NCBI RefSeq assembly: GCF_014646075.1
Contig: NZ_BMMT01000017.1
Coordinates: 1 to 64,000, forward strand
Origin: Saccharopolyspora thermophila
GTDB lineage: Bacteria > Actinomycetota > Actinomycetes > Mycobacteriales > Pseudonocardiaceae
DNA length: 64,000 nucleotides
Direction: 5' to 3'
Under the pieces are notes generated by a model. That model was not told where the DNA came from, did not search any database, and worked only from the letters and a program-made list of their open reading frames with translations. A program made the translations under genes and the position numbers. Positions 59,931 through 64,000 of this stretch are shown piece by piece (the first letter of the stretch is position 1; every line of letters begins with the position of its first letter).

Positions 59931-61319
59931 GTGGCGGTGCCCGACGAGCGGGAAGATCCGTACTTCGCCAGCGACGGCGGAGCCCACGGCGGCACTTTCG
60001 AACGGCAGCCCCCGCAGGACCTGGCCGCGGAGCAGTCGGTGCTCGGCGGCATGATGCTCAGCAAGGACGCGATCGCCGACGTCGTCGAGGTGTTGCGTCC
60101 CAACGACTTCTACCGGCCCGCGCACCAGGCCATCTATGACTGCATCCTGGACCTCTACGGCCGTGGCGAGCCGGCGGACCCGATCACCGTCTCGGCGGAG
60201 CTGGAACGCCGCCAGGAACTGCTCAAGGTGGGCGGCGCCCCGTACCTGCACACCCTGATCGCCACGGTCCCCACAGCCGCGAACGCGGGCTACTACGCCG
60301 AGATCGTCGCGGAGAAGGCGATCCTGCGCCGCCTGGTGGAGGCGGGCACCCGCATCGTGCAGCTCGGCTACCACGGCGCCGAGGGCGCGGCGATCGAGGA
60401 GATCGTGGACCGCGCGCAGGCGGCGATCTACGACGTCACGGAACGCCGCACCAGCGAGGACTACGCGGCCCTGGAGGAACTCCTCCAGCCGACGATGGAC
60501 GAGATCGACGCGATCGCCTCCCGCGGAGGCGAATCCCAGGGCGTCCCCACGGGTTTCGCGGACCTCGACGCCGTCACCAACGGTCTCCACCCCGGCCAGA
60601 TGATCATCGTCGCGGCGCGACCGGGTGTGGGCAAGTCGACCCTGGGACTGGATTTCGCCAGGTCGTGTTCGATCAAGCATGGGATGGGCAGCGTCATCTT
60701 CTCGCTGGAGATGGGGCGTACCGAGATCGTCATGCGCATGTTGTCCGCAGAGGCGCGGATCCGGCTCAGTGACATGCGCGGCGGCCGGATGACCGATGAC
60801 GACTGGACCCGGTTGGCGCGGCGCATGAGCGAGATCAGCGAGGCGCCGCTGTTCATCGACGACTCGCCGAACCTGACGATGATGGAGATCCGCGCGAAGG
60901 CGCGGCGGCTCAAGCAGCGCCACGACATCCGGCTCGTCGTGGTCGACTACATGCAGCTGATGACCTCCGGCAAGCGCGTCGAGTCCCGCCAGCAGGAAGT
61001 CTCGGAGTTCTCCCGGAACCTCAAGCTGCTGGCCAAGGAACTCGAGGTCCCCCTGGTGGCGATCTCCCAGCTGAACCGAGGCCCGGAGCAGCGCACCGAC
61101 AAAAAGCCCCAGCTCGCCGACCTCCGCGAATCAGGCAGCCTGGAGCAGGACGCGGACCTGGTGATCCTGATCCACCGACCGGACGCCTTCGAGCGGGACG
61201 ACCCGCGCATGGGCGAGGCGGACCTGATCCTGGCCAAGCACCGCGCCGGTCCGACGGCCACCATCACGGTCGCCCACCAGCTGCACTACAGCCGCTTCGT
61301 GGACATGGCCCAGGATTGA
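59931..61319 (+). CDS. dnaB: Replicative DNA helicase
   Basis: A 462-residue hexameric helicase that unwinds DNA at the fork. The N-terminal domain (about 30-135) has PPQDLAAEQSVLGGMMLSKDAI. The RecA-like domain has Walker A ARPGVGKST (about 229-237), Walker B LVVVDYMQLM, and DLRESGSLEQDADLVILIHR with the arginine finger. No intein, unlike several mycobacterial dnaB genes. The GTG at 59931 follows GGAGGAGG. DnaA boxes lie upstream. Confidence 0.97.
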   Translation: MAVPDEREDPYFASDGGAHGGTFERQPPQDLAAEQSVLGGMMLSKDAIADVVEVLRPNDFYRPAHQAIYDCILDLYGRGEPADPITVSAELERRQELLKVGGAPYLHTLIATVPTAANAGYYAEIVAEKAILRRLVEAGTRIVQLGYHGAEGAAIEEIVDRAQAAIYDVTERRTSEDYAALEELLQPTMDEIDAIASRGGESQGVPTGFADLDAVTNGLHPGQMIIVAARPGVGKSTLGLDFARSCSIKHGMGSVIFSLEMGRTEIVMRMLSAEARIRLSDMRGGRMTDDDWTRLARRMSEISEAPLFIDDSPNLTMMEIRAKARRLKQRHDIRLVVVDYMQLMTSGKRVESRQQEVSEFSRNLKLLAKELEVPLVAISQLNRGPEQRTDKKPQLADLRESGSLEQDADLVILIHRPDAFERDDPRMGEADLILAKHRAGPTATITVAHQLHYSRFVDMAQD

Positions 61320-61500
61320 CTTCCTCGCCGGCCCGGAAACCGGTGATCGACGTTGAGCCGCGTTCACGTCCCGATCCAGCCCCCCAGACCGATGCACGTC
61401 CGCACCTGGCGTGTCTGCCCCACAGGCAGTGAGTCGTCGGATCGGGTGATTGCGATCTTCGTGTGTTCCCGATCCATGGTCGTGATGCCAGTGTGGCGGC

Positions 61501-63540
61501 GTGGCCGATCGGCAACCGCGAAGAGCCAGCGATCGGGGGTACGTGGTCGAGCAGCCGAGGGGGTGGCAGCCGTATCCGCCGCAGCACTACCCGGTTCCGC
61601 CGCCGCAGCCGTGGTTCGTCCAGCGGAAGAGCTGGCAGGACCAGGCCAAGCGGGTGGTGCTGACCGTTGTCGCACCGTGGCTGGCGGCGCGGTTCCTGCT
61701 CAAGCCGAAAACCGGTGAACGGGTCCGAGACCGGAAGCTGACGCTGCTGTCGTCGTCGCGGGCGCTGCTCGCCGTGCTGGTGGTGACGCTGGCGACCGTT
61801 GACTTCCGGCAGCCGAGGGACGTGCTCGCCGACTCGTGGAGCGTCCTGAAGCACCTCTGGTTGCCTGCCGTGTTGCTCGCTCCGGTGCTGTTCGTCGTGC
61901 TGCTCGTGGTGACGCGATCCGGTCGTCGGCGCGCGTTGCTGCCGGGTGCGCCGCGGATGCTGTGGCGGCTGCCGCTCGGTGCGGTCTGTATCGCGTTATC
62001 GTTGCTGGTGGTGTGGGCCTGCACCCATGAAACCCCGTCGGTGCAGCACGGTGTCGAGATCACCTACGACGAGAACGGCCACAGAACCACCACCCACTAC
62101 GAGGAGACGCGCAACGCGGACGGCACCACCGTCACCCGCTATGAGGACGGCAGAACAGTCATCTCCGACTCCGACGCCGAGGGCAACGCGCTCACCAGCA
62201 GCATCGGGGTACTGATCGGCTTCGTCTGGTTTCCCCTCTTCGGCGGTTGCGCCGTGTACTGGGCGGCGAGGTCCGGGCTGTGGCTGGGCGAGATCCACCC
62301 GCTGCTCGGGCCGATCGGTTCGGTCTCGTTGACGGTGCTGATCGCCGGCCAGGAGATGGCCGAGCTCGACGCCAAGGGCGTGCCGTTGGTTTGGTGGTTG
62401 GTGCTGCTCGGCTGCGGAGTCGCCGGGATGCTGGTGCTCGCGGCATTCGAGTTCCGGCGGGCGCGGGTGGTCGGCTTCCGGATTCGCGGCGGGCCGGACC
62501 CGGTGCCGCAGGACAGCGCTGTCGTGCGGCCCGAAGCGCCGCGCCGCTGGCGGCGGATGCGTGGCATCGCGGCAGCTGTCGGCACGTTCTTCGCGGTCGT
62601 GGGACGCGGGATCGCCAAGCCGTTCGCCCGCGTCGTGCCGCGAAAGCGGACTCCCGCACCCACCACTGCGACGAAGACCCAGCCGGGAATGTTCGCCGTG
62701 GTGGTCATGCCGTGGTTGACAGCCAGATACCTGTTCAAGCCCGAAGTCGGGTCGCTGCCGCGGGATCGCCTGCTGGATCGGCTCGGCTTCTGGCGCACCG
62801 TGGCCGGGTTGGTCGTCGTCGTGGCCACCACGGTCGGATTCCGGGGCCCGGTGGATCTGGCCTGGGACCTGACGACGAAGGGGCTCGCCACCATCGGGCT
62901 TGCCGTGTTCATCACGCCGCTGCCGATCCTGCTGGCGCTCGACGCGCGGCGCAACGGCAACGGGCCGCAGCTGTGGCAGGGGTTCGTGCGGATGGTCCAG
63001 CGGGCCGTGGTCGCGTTGGTCGTGGCCATTCCGCTGCCGATCGGGATCATCATCGGCTGCGTGGCGGTGTTGATCGCCGTTGTCGCCGCCTTCCCGACCG
63101 GTCTGCTGGCGTTGCCGCTGGTTCTGCTGGGCGTCCTCGCGTTGCTGTGGTGCGTGCCGTTCGTGGTCTGCACGTTCTACTGGGCCGTGCGCACCTGCTT
63201 GTGGATGAGCGAGGTCAACCCACTGCTGGCGCCGCTGGCGGGCACCGTGTTCGCGGTGTCGATCAGCATCCAGGAGTTCGTCGAGGGCGACACCAAGAAC
63301 GTTCCGTTCGCGTTGTGGCTCGCGCTGAACATCTTCGGGCTGGTCACCACGGTGTTGCTGGGCATCGCCGAGTACCAGCATGCCCGGTCACTCGGTTACC
63401 GGCTGCTGCGCTTGCAGGAACCGGTTGCGGCGTCGGACATGTCACCGCAGCAGGGTGCGGGGATCGTCCGCCCGGTGCTGCGCGACCTGGGTCGCCTGGC
63501 CCGCGACCACTACCGGTACGTCCGGGAGACGGACCGGTAG
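61501..63540 (+). CDS. Membrane protein with internal tandem duplication
   Basis: A 679-residue polytopic protein of unknown family. Two homologous halves are visible. The first runs from APWLAARFLLKPKTGE to YWAARSGLWLGEIHPLLGP and a helix pair ending EFRRARVVGF. The second runs from MPWLTARYLFKPEVGS to YWAVRTCLWMSEVNPLLAP and a helix pair ending EYQHARSLGYRL. The first half carries a soluble insert rich in Thr/Asp/Glu (about 183-225). The N-terminus is Pro/Gln-rich. GTG 61501 is the longest start; GTG 61543 is an alternative. No ribosome site decides between them. Confidence 0.7.
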   Translation: MADRQPRRASDRGYVVEQPRGWQPYPPQHYPVPPPQPWFVQRKSWQDQAKRVVLTVVAPWLAARFLLKPKTGERVRDRKLTLLSSSRALLAVLVVTLATVDFRQPRDVLADSWSVLKHLWLPAVLLAPVLFVVLLVVTRSGRRRALLPGAPRMLWRLPLGAVCIALSLLVVWACTHETPSVQHGVEITYDENGHRTTTHYEETRNADGTTVTRYEDGRTVISDSDAEGNALTSSIGVLIGFVWFPLFGGCAVYWAARSGLWLGEIHPLLGPIGSVSLTVLIAGQEMAELDAKGVPLVWWLVLLGCGVAGMLVLAAFEFRRARVVGFRIRGGPDPVPQDSAVVRPEAPRRWRRMRGIAAAVGTFFAVVGRGIAKPFARVVPRKRTPAPTTATKTQPGMFAVVVMPWLTARYLFKPEVGSLPRDRLLDRLGFWRTVAGLVVVVATTVGFRGPVDLAWDLTTKGLATIGLAVFITPLPILLALDARRNGNGPQLWQGFVRMVQRAVVALVVAIPLPIGIIIGCVAVLIAVVAAFPTGLLALPLVLLGVLALLWCVPFVVCTFYWAVRTCLWMSEVNPLLAPLAGTVFAVSISIQEFVEGDTKNVPFALWLALNIFGLVTTVLLGIAEYQHARSLGYRLLRLQEPVAASDMSPQQGAGIVRPVLRDLGRLARDHYRYVRETDR

Positions 63541-63557
63541 CGGAATCGGCCAGCCGG

Positions 63558-64000
63558 TCAGCGGCGTGCGGCCCTGAGGTAGTTCGTCGAGGCCGGGAGG
63601 TAGGCCAGGATCAGGAAAACCGTCATCGCCAGCACCGCCACACCGGCCTGGGCGTAGCCCCACAGGTCGAACGACGTCGGGATCCCCATGTCATAGGACT
63701 GCTCGATGTAGCTGCGCAGCGCGCCCATGCCCAGCGCTGCGCCGATGAGTCCGAGGACGCCGGACACCAGCCACAGGATTCCCAGCACCGTCAGGAAAGC
63801 CCGCGCGCCGCTGCTGCCGCGGTGCATCTTGATGCCGCACACCACCCAGAGCACGGTGCAGATCAGGAACAGCACGAGCAGTGCGATGAATCCGCCCGTG
63901 CCCACCACGACGGCGCCTTCCGCGGCGGTGCGGATGCCGTCCGTGGACGACTCGCCGTTGGTCTTGTTGATGCTGCCGTCGATGATGCTGTTGAGCCAGC
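63558..64000 (-). CDS. Polytopic membrane protein, N-terminus cut by window end
   Basis: The minus-strand frame is open to position 64000, so the gene continues beyond the window. The visible 146 residues begin WLNSIIDGSINKTNGE, then three to four helices, including FIALLVLFLICTVLWVVCGI, a Gly-rich helix pair (LTVLGILWLVSGVLGLIGAALGMG), and VLAMTVFLILAYLPASTNY at the end. Family unknown. Convergent with the duplicated membrane protein, 17 nt apart. Confidence 0.65.
   Translation of the reverse strand, partial: WLNSIIDGSINKTNGESSTDGIRTAAEGAVVVGTGGFIALLVLFLICTVLWVVCGIKMHRGSSGARAFLTVLGILWLVSGVLGLIGAALGMGALRSYIEQSYDMGIPTSFDLWGYAQAGVAVLAMTVFLILAYLPASTNYLRAARR

Noticed and set aside
1-64000. tRNA genes, CRISPR arrays, insertion sequences or phage att sites
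   Set aside because: Looked for cloverleaf-like or regularly repeated sequences, transposase motifs and flanking repeats by eye; none found. A tRNAscan or IS search would be decisive.

Overview
The window is high-GC actinobacterial DNA. GTP-type PEP carboxykinase, WhiJ/DUF397 genes, ECF41-type sigma factor, IniA/IniC-like dynamins, frequent leaderless GTG/ATG starts and the run rpsF-ssb-rpsR-rplI-dnaB point to Actinomycetia. A Pseudonocardiaceae-like organism is my inference from gene content, not from any search. I found no rRNA, tRNA, CRISPR array or insertion sequence.

Layout. 0-4.3 kb: a TetR/FAD-monooxygenase divergent pair, a secreted peptidase and a tiny membrane protein. 4.4-6.25 kb: pckG with a structured leader and downstream hairpins. 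6.7-11.5 kb: a minus-strand cassette of two dynamin-like GTPases, a GrpE-like protein and an acidic DxDxDG-repeat protein. 11.7-18.3 kb: HAD phosphatase, ABC exporter, universal stress protein, trmB, a divergent nitric oxide synthase oxygenase and an antisense-overlapping small membrane gene. 18.4-25.7 kb: FtsX-type ABC transporter divergent from a histidine kinase/response regulator pair, then a 35-residue membrane peptide and an amidohydrolase; a 17-bp motif links the transporter/kinase region with the peptide gene. 26-32 kb: SDR, MFS transporter, two neighbouring frameshifted genes (TetR, cupin) and a large LuxR regulator. 32-41 kb: two Tat-dependent PhoX phosphatases, each with a PHO-box-like repeat, flanking an Erm rRNA methylase with a leader peptide, a WhiJ/DUF397/zinc-finger locus, and an oxidoreductase/ECF41 sigma pair.

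41-50 kb: an unrecognised 577-residue protein, an AfsR/LAL-like regulator, a persulfide-dioxygenase-like MBL-rhodanese with a cupin, and two Fluc fluoride channels around a DUF190 gene. 50-54.5 kb: TipA-like MerR regulator with its operator, a DrrAB-type exporter and a FadE5-like acyl-CoA dehydrogenase behind a tandem palindromic operator. 54.5-61.3 kb: a conserved chromosomal core (GT87 mannosyltransferase-like protein, endonuclease IV, a secreted protein, rpsF-ssb-rpsR-rplI, dnaB), with an 11-bp-phased row of DnaA boxes just upstream of dnaB. 61.5-64 kb: an internally duplicated membrane protein and a membrane protein cut by the window end.

The strongest leads are the leaderless Erm leader peptide ending in an Arg-Pro-Arg motif, the phased DnaA boxes before dnaB, the two-component motif shared with a hidden micro-gene, the NOS with an altered cysteine loop and missing C-terminal segment, and the dynamin/GrpE-like cassette.
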